The position numbers and the translations under genes were made by a program. A stretch of DNA of 31,272 bases from positions 1 to 31,272 of IMG/VR virus record IMGVR_UViG_3300034102_001386; one strand, 5' to 3'. The first letter of the stretch is position 1. Each line of letters opens with the position of its first letter. Below are positions 1 to 5,937 of this stretch, piece after piece. This DNA is from a virus. Under the pieces are notes generated by a model, which was not told the origin of the DNA, ran no database searches, and was given only the letters and a program-made list of their open reading frames with translations.

Positions 1-400
1 TTGTTTCAAAATCTGTAACAACAGCTTGATCCGCAATATTTGCTTTCTGAATTTCAATTGAAAGAATTCCCCATTTTGAAAGCGTGTTCTTCAATAGTGC
101 TTTCATTGCCATTGCGTCAAAGTCTGATTTCCATGGTCCGTTGTTGAACGTTTGAGAAAAACGTTTTCCATGTTCGGCGGCTTGGTCTTTTGTCCAGTAA
201 GTCGTTTTTTCAAATCCATTAATCAGTTTGAAATACGCCGCGTAACCGATAACCGGACCTTCAGGCGCAAGGTTAAAGTCAGCGTCAAGTTCTTCATGTA
301 ATGCGCTAAATCTTTTAAACTGGTTTTCGTAAACTTTTACGACGTTAATTTTGCTGTATTGACCAGTTCTTTGTGCCAGTTGAACGTAACCTTTCCAACC
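1..400. repeat. Left copy of 400-bp imperfect terminal redundancy
   Basis: Bases 1-400 align without gaps to 30873-31272. The first 127 positions are identical and I count 15 substitutions after that, about 96% identity. The reading frame of recT is kept across the join. Thirteen of the 15 changes are synonymous. This marks the overlap of a circular assembly, giving a unit genome of about 30,872 bp, with two strain variants at the ends. Confidence 0.93.
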
Positions 401-658
401 CATTTGAAACTGCGCGTGACCTTTGTACGGAACAATCCAAGCAAAACCCAAATTTTGATTGATTGGAAGGTCAAGCGCGGCGGCTGTCATTGCGGCGTTA
501 TAAACTGACATGGGTTCGGCTTTTGATAAAAGCGCATTGTTTGACGTTACTTGCAAAACTGAAGTAACGAATCCAGTTGCGCGGCTTCCAAGTAATTCGT
601 TCATCTTGGATTTCACCGCGTCTTTTTCAAAGATTGATTTGATTGTTAAATTTGACAT
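1..658 (-). CDS. recT: RecT-family single-strand annealing protein, N-terminal part (cut by window start)
   Basis: This gene encodes the N-terminal 219 residues of a RecT-type recombinase, which binds single-stranded DNA and promotes annealing and strand invasion during phage recombination. It begins MSNLTIKSIFEKDAVKSKMN. Family-like segments include PINQNLGFAWIVPYKGHAQF (about 65-84), GWKGYVQLAQRTGQY (about 87-101) and the W-K-S-D-F-D-AMA-K-A block near 176-187. The reading frame is open to base 1. It continues in the homologous segment at 30706-31272, giving about 274 residues in all, a normal RecT length. The ATG at 656-658 has no Shine-Dalgarno. Its partner exonuclease lies directly downstream on the circle. 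The assignment rests on recalled family patterns. Confidence 0.88.
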   Translation of the reverse strand, partial: MSNLTIKSIFEKDAVKSKMNELLGSRATGFVTSVLQVTSNNALLSKAEPMSVYNAAMTAAALDLPINQNLGFAWIVPYKGHAQFQMGWKGYVQLAQRTGQYSKINVVKVYENQFKRFSALHEELDADFNLAPEGPVIGYAAYFKLINGFEKTTYWTKDQAAEHGKRFSQTFNNGPWKSDFDAMAMKALLKNTLSKWGILSIEIQKANIADQAVVTDFET

Positions 659-686
659 TTTTGTGATTTTTGGTTAATAAAAATTT

Positions 687-1037
687 TTAGTATTTTCGTG
701 GGTTTTTCGAGCGTAAAGTTTTTAAACTCGCAATGTTTTGAATTTGCTTTTCGTTCAGCATACCGCCAAAAGTAAACTGAATCGCTTTGACGCTTTCATT
801 TTCAAGAACTGAAAAATCATTGTCAAGACTTGAAAAGGTAACGCCATTCGTTGAATAGGAATAAATTGACGCTGAAGTACATTTGTTTTCGATTGAAAGA
901 ATAAATTCACCGAAAGACTTCAACGTGTTGAACGATTGCGACACTAAAGGCGTTTGAACCTTTAGCGATTTGTTAAGAATAACTGATTTATTCGCTTTCA
1001 ACCAGTTTTTCAGTTCGGAAATTGTCATTGAATTCAT
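687..1037 (-). CDS. Hypothetical protein, 116 aa, upstream of recT
   Basis: I do not recognise this protein. It is soluble by appearance, has no signal peptide or membrane segment, and is rich in Ser, Asn and Lys. It ends in a basic tail (LKTLRSKNPRKY). The ATG at 1035-1037 follows an A-rich leader; a second in-frame ATG at 1028 is a possible alternative start. The stop lies 28 bases before the recT start, so it is probably co-transcribed with recT and may serve recombination or replication. That role comes from position only. Confidence 0.72.
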   Translation of the reverse strand: MNSMTISELKNWLKANKSVILNKSLKVQTPLVSQSFNTLKSFGEFILSIENKCTSASIYSYSTNGVTFSSLDNDFSVLENESVKAIQFTFGGMLNEKQIQNIASLKTLRSKNPRKY

Positions 1038-1110
1038 GTCGTTTTGTTTAATTGTTTCGTCAAAAATAATTATTTCTAATTAATTACAAACATTTTTTTT
1101 AATTTTTTTT

Positions 1111-1869
1111 TCAGACCGAAATAAACTTGAATTGTTTTTTGACGCAATGGTCAACGTAAATGCGCGAAAAAATCTTTTGCCAACTCGGAACAAGTTCAAA
1201 TTGATTCTTTTCAGCGGCTTTTTGTCTTTGAGCAAACTCGATTTTGGCGCAACGCATGAATTCATTTTTGTCTTGTTGAATAAAACATTCGGAAAAGTTT
1301 CGCGCGATTGCGTCAGCTTGAAATTCGTCACCGATCCAGTGACCAGCTTCAAGCGATTTCAAATAAATTTCTTTTGCCTCTTGTCTAAACAAATGTTCCT
1401 GACGAATTGACTGAATTTCCTTTTCGTTTTTCTGTCGAATTAAATCAATTTCGTTCAACAAAATGACTTTATTCTTCCAATATTCAGAAATTGGTTGAAG
1501 AAGTTCGTCGCGTGTTAACGTTTGATACGCTTTTTTTTCGATTACAGCGTATCTAAACGAATTTTGAATGTCTGATATTGTTATCCCATTAAAACGTTCG
1601 CAAATCGAAGCAAATGAAATATTCCAAAGTTCAGGTGAAAGATTTTCAGCGCGAAGACCAAACAAAACTTCACAGCTTGAAATCAAAATTCGAATACATT
1701 CTTCACGCGATTCCTCAACTTTCGACGATTTCGACAGCATCAAAGGCGCTGTTATTCTCGCCATTGTGTGACCTTTGGCTGTCAACTGGTTCATTATTTC
1801 CGTAAAGAACTCTTTCAATATAGCTTCGCTTTCGTTCTTCGTTGTTAATTGGTTGTTGTGTGTTTCCAT
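1111..1869 (-). CDS. Hypothetical replication-region protein, 252 aa
   Basis: I recognise no family. The protein is mostly alpha-helical by appearance. Residues about 140-165 (LIRQKNEKEIQSIRQEHLFR and flanks) look like a coiled coil, and the C-terminus is charged. It lies between the DnaD-like gene and recT, so a replication role such as helicase loading is possible but unproven. The ATG at 1867-1869 is preceded by the leader TTTAAACACAAACAAAA, as at other genes here. That start makes it overlap the 3' end of the DnaD-like gene by 155 bases in another frame. Internal ATGs at 1764 and 1740 would shorten the overlap, so the start is uncertain while the C-terminal body is well supported. Confidence 0.7.
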   Translation of the reverse strand: METHNNQLTTKNESEAILKEFFTEIMNQLTAKGHTMARITAPLMLSKSSKVEESREECIRILISSCEVLFGLRAENLSPELWNISFASICERFNGITISDIQNSFRYAVIEKKAYQTLTRDELLQPISEYWKNKVILLNEIDLIRQKNEKEIQSIRQEHLFRQEAKEIYLKSLEAGHWIGDEFQADAIARNFSECFIQQDKNEFMRCAKIEFAQRQKAAEKNQFELVPSWQKIFSRIYVDHCVKKQFKFISV

Positions 1870-2524
1870 TTTTGTTTGTGTTTAAATTATTGATCCAAGA
1901 CGCGTCGAAACCGGACCAGCTTCTTTCGACGCAAATTTGCAAAATTTCATTTGCTGGTAAATTTGATTTTTTTATTTCACGAATAAAAGCTTTCAAAGCG
2001 GTTTCAGTATTCTTTGCTTTTTTGGCTTTACGGATTGACAGCCATTCGTCAACCAGTTGTTCGTCAAAATTTAAATTCAAAAGTTCATTTTTAAAAGAAA
2101 AAGATTTTTGAAGCGAAGCGACTTTATTCTTCTTCGTTTCTTCTTCTACTTCTACTTCGTTTCTTTCTACTTCAAGCGGCGCATTGCTGACAATTGTCCG
2201 CGCGTTGCTGTCAAGTTGCGGAAATTTGCTGTTCATTGTGCGCAAACGTTGACCAAAATCGACAATCTTTAAATATTTTTTTGAATCAACTTCGTATAAA
2301 ATAATTATTCCAGCTTCGACGCAATCGTTCAGCATTTTTTCCACAATTGATTGTTTAATTTCTTTCAGCGGAAACAACGCCGCTTTTAAAAGTTTTGGGT
2401 TTCCATGAAAACAACCAAAATCGTCAGCTTTCATTATCAAACGCGTAAAGAAAACTTCAGCTTCAAAATTCAGCGCGTCAACGTTTTCAGAAAATGTCCA
2501 GTCGCGTAATATTCGGTTTGCCAT
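1715..2524 (-). CDS. DnaD-like phage replication initiation protein
   Basis: This 269-residue protein resembles phage replisome organisers. The N-terminal half (about 1-115) has the winged-helix type sequence seen in DnaD-like phage proteins: MANRILRDWTFSENVD, then FFTRLIMKADDFGCF and a YLKIVDFGQR strand. An acidic linker follows near 115-135 (VERNEVEVEEE). The C-terminal part carries a DnaD-like helical segment ending in ERSWSGFDASWINN. The last 50 or so residues are polar and low in complexity, and they overlap the next gene by 155 bases. Its likely role is to remodel the phage origin and recruit helicase. It sits downstream of the structured element at 2541-2633, which suggests control by attenuation. 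Confidence 0.75.
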   Translation of the reverse strand: MANRILRDWTFSENVDALNFEAEVFFTRLIMKADDFGCFHGNPKLLKAALFPLKEIKQSIVEKMLNDCVEAGIIILYEVDSKKYLKIVDFGQRLRTMNSKFPQLDSNARTIVSNAPLEVERNEVEVEEETKKNKVASLQKSFSFKNELLNLNFDEQLVDEWLSIRKAKKAKNTETALKAFIREIKKSNLPANEILQICVERSWSGFDASWINNLNTNKNGNTQQPINNEERKRSYIERVLYGNNEPVDSQRSHNGENNSAFDAVEIVES

Positions 2525-2540
2525 TTGTTAAAAAATTAAA

Positions 2541-2597
2541 TAAAAAAAGCCTGACCAATTTACTTGCGGCTTCGACTTCGCGTTCAATTAATCAGGC
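2541..2597 (-). terminator. Intrinsic terminator or attenuator upstream of the DnaD-like gene
   Basis: On the minus strand GCCTGATTAATT (2597-2586) pairs with AATTGGTCAGGC (2560-2549), a 12-bp stem with two U-G wobbles. It closes a 25-base loop and is followed by seven Ts and then ATTT. This is a canonical intrinsic terminator. It lies after the VRR-NUC gene and 17 bases before the DnaD-like start, and also downstream of a promoter-like site. It can therefore end the previous operon, attenuate the next gene, or end a small RNA. Confidence 0.75.
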
Positions 2598-2633
2598 AAT
2601 AATATTTTCAGTTACTATATTGTCGAAGCGTAA
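2541..2633 (-). ncRNA. Candidate structured small RNA or attenuating leader, about 90 nt
   Basis: This segment runs from the predicted start site of the 2640-2647 promoter to the T-tract of the terminator and contains no ATG on the minus strand. Besides the 12-bp terminator stem, the 5' segment GCTTCGAC (2629-2622) is perfectly complementary to GTCGAAGC (2576-2569), which lies inside the terminator loop. The RNA could form a pseudoknot, or an alternative long hairpin that competes with the terminator. No known family was recognised. Expression is inferred. Confidence 0.45.
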
Positions 2634-2639
2634 CCTTTG

Positions 2640-2667
2640 CAAATATAAAAATTATTTTAGTGACAAA
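2640..2667 (-). promoter_or_regulatory. Bacteroidota-type promoter upstream of the structured leader
   Basis: The minus strand reads TATATTTG at 2647-2640, matching the TAnnTTTG -7 consensus. TTTG lies 16 bases upstream at 2667-2664, inside the 3' end of the nuclease gene. The spacing is slightly short. Its first product would be the 2541-2633 segment and then the DnaD-like gene. Confidence 0.5.
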
Positions 2668-3038
2668 TACCAGTCAATTAAAGTTTTTGTTTCCTCAAAT
2701 CCAACCGCAAACGTTGCGAAATAATTCATTTTGTTTAACTGGTCGATTGTTCTTTGTTGATTTGCCAAATGTTCAGATTTCAAAAGACAGCCGTCTTTTT
2801 TGAATGGTGAATTTGCTTTTAACTCAAGAAACAATCCATTGAATTTTGAATTTGGTTTAAAAATTATAATGTCAGGACAATGAAAACCGCGCTTTTGGAT
2901 CGTTGAATTTCTGACGCGTTGCGGAATTGTCAATTGTAAAAATGCGATTGTGTCGCTTAAATATAAAACGTCTTTGTATTTGATATTTAAATAATTGCAT
3001 ACTTGTTTTTGAAGCTGAAATTCAGGTTGATTTTTCAT
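2652..3038 (-). CDS. VRR-NUC-like nuclease, 128 aa
   Basis: This is probably a small phage endonuclease of the PD-(D/E)XK superfamily, VRR-NUC type. The visible core is KRGFHCPDIIIF (Asp56) followed by GLFLELKANSPFKK, where Glu72-Leu-Lys74 supplies the E-x-K half. A later Q94xxxIDQL helix and a GFEETKTLIDWYL C-terminus also match the family pattern. Such proteins occur in phage replication modules and cut branched or structured DNA. I chose the ATG at 3036-3038, 10 bases after the GNAT stop, because the longer frame would need a TTG start. It is the last gene before the terminator at 2541-2597. Confidence 0.75.
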   Translation of the reverse strand: MKNQPEFQLQKQVCNYLNIKYKDVLYLSDTIAFLQLTIPQRVRNSTIQKRGFHCPDIIIFKPNSKFNGLFLELKANSPFKKDGCLLKSEHLANQQRTIDQLNKMNYFATFAVGFEETKTLIDWYLSLK

Positions 3039-3048
3039 TTTTTTAGTT

Positions 3049-3612
3049 TTAATCAAATAAAGTGACAATATTTTTATTCAGTTCAATTTTCCATAAATTT
3101 ATGTCATTACTCGCTTTAAATCCGACATGATTAATTTTTCCCTTTTCCCAAACAGCGTAATTTTCAAAACCTAAAGCTTTCCAAAAATTATTGCTTTCTA
3201 AATCTTGTCGACAACGAAGAGTGAAACCAATTCGGTGAAATTGTTCGCAAAATTGCCTACAAACGTCAAGTAAAGCCGTACCATATTGTAACCGCCTTGC
3301 GTCATTTCTTACGGCAATCTGTTGAATTTTTGCATATTTATAAGAACCCCTTGCTGGTGTTATCAAAACATAACCGACAGCGTCATTATTTGCCTCACAA
3401 ATTAATACAATAAAATTTCTTTCGCCACCAAAAACGTACTTTTCCCAAACAGATTTTTGAATAAATCCGACAGCATTTGAATTTTCTTTTTGCAATTTGT
3501 CTATTAATAACATATCTTTTATAGTTGAAGTTCGAACAGAAATATTTTTGACAGAATCGTAATATAAAATATTAATCAAACCAGTTGAACAATCAAATTT
3601 TCCTAATTTCAT
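3049..3612 (-). CDS. GNAT-family N-acetyltransferase, 187 aa
   Basis: This protein has the GNAT fold pattern, which transfers an acetyl group from acetyl-CoA to an amine. Residues 78-85 (AVGYVLIT) fit strand beta-4. IQQIAVRNDARRLQYGTALL (about 94-113) fits motif A, with R-R-L-Q-Y-G-T in place of the usual Q/RxxGxG/A pyrophosphate loop. SNNFWKALGFENY (about 144-156) fits motif B. The substrate is unknown; phage GNATs may modify host or phage proteins. The ATG overlaps the preceding stop by four bases, so translation is coupled. The C-terminal extension after about residue 160 is unusual and unassigned. Confidence 0.82.
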   Translation of the reverse strand: MKLGKFDCSTGLINILYYDSVKNISVRTSTIKDMLLIDKLQKENSNAVGFIQKSVWEKYVFGGERNFIVLICEANNDAVGYVLITPARGSYKYAKIQQIAVRNDARRLQYGTALLDVCRQFCEQFHRIGFTLRCRQDLESNNFWKALGFENYAVWEKGKINHVGFKASNDINLWKIELNKNIVTLFD

Positions 3613-3893
3613 TTTTTTTGCATTACTAAAATTGTGAATTTATTGTTCGCTGGATTGTGACAAATGAAGTGTTCAAACTTTTTGCCATTGATTGCGTTTT
3701 GACTTGACGTAACGTGTTGAATCGTTCCGAATTGTTCAATCGTTAGTGTCGCGCATTTGTCAAGGCGTTCGCCGTTTAAATAACCAACGATTTTGTAATC
3801 GTTCAAATTCATTCCAGTCGGTAAATAATGAACAGCTTCAGGAATGGTTCTGAAGCGTTCTTGTTGTGGTTCGGTGAATGTTATTTTTTTCAT
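3609..3893 (-). CDS. Hypothetical protein, 94 aa
   Basis: I recognise no family. The sequence starts MKKITFTEPQQERFRTIPEA and is a compact, soluble, mixed alpha/beta protein without membrane segments. The ATG at 3891-3893 forms an ATGA overlap with the stop of the upstream 46-residue gene. Its own stop overlaps the GNAT start in the same way. This tight coupling supports real translation. A longer frame to 3923 has no ATG and is not needed. Confidence 0.72.
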   Translation of the reverse strand: MKKITFTEPQQERFRTIPEAVHYLPTGMNLNDYKIVGYLNGERLDKCATLTIEQFGTIQHVTSSQNAINGKKFEHFICHNPANNKFTILVMQKK

Positions 3894-4030
3894 AATTCTT
3901 TTTTTTGATTGTAAATATTGCACATTTGGATAAACTTTTTTCTTGGTAATTTTCTGAATTGCTCGTAAGTCAATCCGTTTGCTTTAGCAATTAGAACCAT
4001 TTTAGCGTTTAATTCTTCAATTGTTTTCAT
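3890..4030 (-). CDS. Small hypothetical protein, 46 aa
   Basis: This frame encodes 46 residues beginning MKTIEELNAKMVLIAKANGL and continuing with a Lys-rich C-terminal half. It looks like two short helices and could bind nucleic acid, but no family is recognised. The leader from 4031 to 4057 is A-rich (AAACACAAAACGAAACG) and follows a promoter-like site. The stop overlaps the next ATG as ATGA. Context and coupling are the main evidence for it being coding. Confidence 0.62.
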   Translation of the reverse strand: MKTIEELNAKMVLIAKANGLTYEQFRKLPRKKFIQMCNIYNQKKEL

Positions 4031-4057
4031 ATCGTTTCGTTTTGTGTTTCGCGTCTT

Positions 4058-4093
4058 ATTGACCTTACAAATGTAATTAAATTTAATTACAAA
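4058..4093 (-). promoter_or_regulatory. Promoter-like site of the TTACATTTGT family
   Basis: The minus strand reads TACATTTG at 4075-4068. The 18-base plus-strand string ATTGACCTTACAAATGTA (4058-4075) recurs exactly at 5859-5876. A TTTG at 4093-4090 is the only -33-like element, with spacing of 14, which is short. The first gene downstream starts at 4030. The exact repeat is stronger evidence than the -33 match. Confidence 0.5.
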
Positions 4094-4102
4094 AAAAGAT
4101 TT

Positions 4103-4351
4103 TTATTTTTTTTCATTCATTTTCGATTTGATAATTAAACAACGCTGTCCGTTTATAATTTCCTCGCGAAAATCAGATTCACTTTCAAGAACTTCAAATG
4201 AATATTCATAAATAGAACCAGCTATTGATTGACGTTCGTGTCGCTGGTGCTGTTTCGCCATTCCAAAAACTTTATTCAATACGAATTCCAGTTCATTAAA
4301 AGAATTGAATTCAATTTCAAGCGTTACTTTTTTTCTTGTTGGTTTTTTCAT
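4103..4351 (-). CDS. Hypothetical protein, 82 aa
   Basis: This small protein has a basic N-terminus (MKKPTRKKVTLEIEF) followed by alternating hydrophobic strand-like segments and a charged end. I recognise no family. It lies 25 bases downstream of the DnaA-like gene on the same strand and is probably co-transcribed with it. The ATG at 4349-4351 is preceded by an A-rich stretch and no Shine-Dalgarno. A promoter-like site follows its stop, so it ends a short transcription unit. Confidence 0.68.
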   Translation of the reverse strand: MKKPTRKKVTLEIEFNSFNELEFVLNKVFGMAKQHQRHERQSIAGSIYEYSFEVLESESDFREEIINGQRCLIIKSKMNEKK

Positions 4352-4376
4352 TTGATTTTTTTTAAAAAAAACAAGG

Positions 4377-4868
4377 TCACACGCCGCAACGAATGACCTT
4401 CTTACCTACTTTAATGGAATTACGAAAAGTTGAATTTACGAATTTTTCAACGTAGTTATGTTCTAAATAACGCAATGCAAGAATTTGGTTCTTTGAATGG
4501 TCTTCAGTTGCGTAAATGATAACGTCAGATAATGCGACAACTCGGTCAATTTTTTCTTTGAGTAACCAGTCAAAACCTTGAAGCGCGTTCATAACGTTTT
4601 TAAGCGCATACACGCAAGTCGAATGGTCTTTTCCAATATAGTCACCAACTTGTTCGAAAGTTGATCCTGAAGCGTATTTGTACGCGATTAAAATCTGTCG
4701 CCAGTGAACGAAATCTTTTTTACGCGTCTTTTGCTGTAATTCGGCAAAGGTGTAAGGACACGCCGTCAAAACTTCTTCAACGTCGAAATAATATCCGTCA
4801 GGAAAAAATGAACGCAATCTGTCAGCGTTTAAAATTGTGCGAAGGTCTTGTTTTTCTTTAGTGTTCAT
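4377..4868 (-). CDS. DnaA domain IV-like DNA-binding protein, 163 aa
   Basis: The protein contains a sequence typical of the C-terminal DNA-binding domain of DnaA: RQILIAYKYASGSTFEQVGD (about 57-76) followed by the signature GKDHSTCVYA (79-88), equivalent to G-R-D-H-S-T-V-x-x-A. It lacks any ATPase domain. It could bind DnaA boxes as a stand-alone initiator accessory or repressor. The C-terminal 70 residues are unassigned. The ATG at 4866-4868 was chosen over an upstream TTG because the previous gene stops at 4870-4872. A perfect DnaA box lies about 1 kb upstream at 5888-5896. The domain call is good; the function is inferred. Confidence 0.78.
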   Translation of the reverse strand: MNTKEKQDLRTILNADRLRSFFPDGYYFDVEEVLTACPYTFAELQQKTRKKDFVHWRQILIAYKYASGSTFEQVGDYIGKDHSTCVYALKNVMNALQGFDWLLKEKIDRVVALSDVIIYATEDHSKNQILALRYLEHNYVEKFVNSTFRNSIKVGKKVIRCGV

Positions 4869-4869
4869 A

Positions 4870-5028
4870 TTATTCAAATCTTGCGTTTTGTACTTTTAAA
4901 TAGTGTTCGACATTAAACGAACCGCCTTTGTCGTGTGAAAAGCTTTTTTCCTTCCACCAACGTGCCATTCTTAAAACTGGAATCGGAAGAGGAAAAAAGC
5001 TGTTTTGTTTTTTGGTTTTGGTTTTCAT
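4870..5028 (-). CDS. Small hypothetical protein, 52 aa
   Basis: The frame begins MKTKTKKQNSFFPLPIPVLR and continues with a Trp-rich segment (MARWWKEKSF) and a C-terminal HYLKVQNARFE. It is strongly basic. I recognise no family. Its ATG overlaps the stop of the 110-residue gene as ATGA, and its stop is one base before the DnaA-like ATG, so it sits exactly between two supported genes. That fit is the main evidence for coding. Confidence 0.66.
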   Translation of the reverse strand: MKTKTKKQNSFFPLPIPVLRMARWWKEKSFSHDKGGSFNVEHYLKVQNARFE

Positions 5029-5357
5029 ATTTCACGAATTACTTTATTTAAACTTTCGTAGTATTTGTTGATTAATCGTTCAACGCCTTGAATGTCTTGG
5101 TCGCGGTGAACGAACATAACACCAGCTTTTTCGTTGTGCGCTTTCATTTCACGCAATTCTTGCTGAAGGTCTTCAATACATTTTGCAATAAAAAGAATTG
5201 ATTCAGCGATTGTTTTTAATACTGGCAAGTCAGGCGTTGAATCTAAAGCTTCTTTTGCGCCTTCAACAACCGCTTTGCCTAAAATTGACTTTGTCATTTG
5301 TTCGTTGTCTTGTGAAAGGTCAACGATTAACTGGATCACTTGGTGTTTTGTTGTCAT
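5025..5357 (-). CDS. Hypothetical protein, 110 aa
   Basis: I recognise no family. The sequence is helix-rich with a likely coiled coil at about 58-75 (AKCIEDLQQELREMKAHNE) and a second amphipathic helix at the C-terminus. There is no signal peptide. The ATG at 5355-5357 is immediately preceded by TTTAAACACA, a leader element also found before two other genes. It is translationally coupled to the 52-residue gene downstream. Confidence 0.7.
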   Translation of the reverse strand: MTTKHQVIQLIVDLSQDNEQMTKSILGKAVVEGAKEALDSTPDLPVLKTIAESILFIAKCIEDLQQELREMKAHNEKAGVMFVHRDQDIQGVERLINKYYESLNKVIREI

Positions 5358-5367
5358 TGTGTTTAAA

Positions 5368-5457
5368 TTAAATTGTTGCTAAATAAATGATTGATAAAAT
5401 AATTGACGCGCCCATTAAAAGAGCCGCTGTCATTTCGAAGTGTTGATTTTGTTTCAT
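5368..5457 (-). CDS. Putative single-pass membrane peptide, 29 aa
   Basis: This short frame begins MKQNQHFEMTAALLMGASII and ends in a further hydrophobic stretch, making one membrane segment from about residue 9 to 28 with a polar N-terminus. It fills the gap between the terminator at 5481-5508 and the 110-residue gene. Its leader carries TTTAAACACAAAACAAAACA before the ATG region. No family is recognised; small phage membrane peptides often affect host envelope or superinfection, but that is speculation here. Confidence 0.45.
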   Translation of the reverse strand: MKQNQHFEMTAALLMGASIILSIIYLATI

Positions 5458-5480
5458 TGTTGTTTTGTTTTGTTTTGTGT

Positions 5481-5508
5481 TTAAAAAGTGTGCGTTACCG
5501 AGCCGCAC
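5481..5508 (-). terminator. Weak intrinsic terminator after the 98-aa gene
   Basis: On the minus strand GTGCG (5508-5504) and CGCAC (5494-5490) form a 5-bp stem with a 9-base loop, followed by ACTTTTTAA. It lies 11 bases beyond the stop of the 5520-5816 gene and would partly insulate it from downstream genes. The stem is short, so read-through is likely. Confidence 0.5.
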
Positions 5509-5519
5509 CCCTCATTTGT

Positions 5520-5816
5520 TTATTTAGATAAAGATTCTAATTCTTTATGAGCTTCACCAAGTTGTTTTGCTCTAATATCAGAAGTATGAATATGCAAATA
5601 AAACATTGTTAAGTCTCCAATAGACTTATAATAAATTGCTTGGTCATAAGAATAAATCATAGCTGCATGGAAGCGATTGATTTTTTCTGCACAAACTTCG
5701 ATAGAAGTTCTACGTTCGTAAACCATAAAGTCAGCAAATAAAAGACAACCACCAGCTTTAAGGTATTTTTTATAACCTACTTTGTTAGCCGAGAAAGAAG
5801 TTGGAAGAATAGACAT
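5520..5816 (-). CDS. Hypothetical protein, 98 aa, in its own promoter-terminator cassette
   Basis: The protein begins MSILPTSFSANKVGYKKYLK and contains GGCLLFADFMVYERRTS and an aromatic-rich middle (MIYSYDQAIYYKSIGDLTMF). It is soluble by appearance. I recognise no family. The ATG at 5814-5816 is preferred over an upstream TTG. It is the first gene after the best promoter in the window (5859-5899), and a weak terminator follows it. Its wording is less rich in GCG-type codons than its neighbours, which hints at separate acquisition as a moron-like gene. High early expression is inferred from the promoter. Confidence 0.72.
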   Translation of the reverse strand: MSILPTSFSANKVGYKKYLKAGGCLLFADFMVYERRTSIEVCAEKINRFHAAMIYSYDQAIYYKSIGDLTMFYLHIHTSDIRAKQLGEAHKELESLSK

Positions 5817-5844
5817 AGAAAAAAAATAAAGGTTAAACAAAAAT

Positions 5845-5862
5845 CAATGTTCGTTCACATTG
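5845..5862. repeat. Inverted repeat in the leader of the 98-aa gene
   Basis: CAATGT (5845-5850) and ACATTG (5857-5862) are perfect 6-base inverted repeats around a 6-base spacer. They sit just downstream of the -7 element, so the repeat could be an operator near the start site or a leader hairpin. No protein partner is known. Confidence 0.5.
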
Positions 5863-5899
5863 ACCTTACAAATGTACACAAGTTTTTTTATTCACAAAA
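5859..5899 (-). promoter_or_regulatory. Strong Bacteroidota-type promoter
   Basis: The minus strand has TTTTG at 5899-5895, an 18-base spacer, and TACATTTG at 5876-5869. This matches the Bacteroidota -33/-7 pattern closely. The plus-strand string ATTGACCTTACAAATGTA is shared exactly with 4058-4075. A perfect DnaA box (5888-5896) overlaps the -33 region, so binding of a DnaA-type protein could repress it. It drives the 98-residue gene and probably the early genes beyond. Confidence 0.72.
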
Positions 5900-5937
5900 C
5901 TTTTACACAATTTTTTTTAATTTTTTTTTCGGTCAAT
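5877..5937. other. Candidate replication origin: DnaA box plus AT tracts
   Basis: TTATTCACA at 5888-5896 is a perfect DnaA-box match (TTATNCACA). TTTTACACA at 5901-5909 differs by one base, and TTAAACACA at 5986-5994 also differs by one. Between 5910 and 5930 lies a run made almost only of A and T that could unwind easily. The region is the largest non-coding interval in the window, and the phage encodes DnaA-like and DnaD-like proteins. Origin function is inferred. Confidence 0.42.

Noticed and set aside
1080-1352. Minus-strand frame of 90 aa overlapping the 252-aa gene
   Set aside because: It lies almost entirely inside the better-supported 1111-1869 gene and is a Lys/Phe/Asn-rich shadow.
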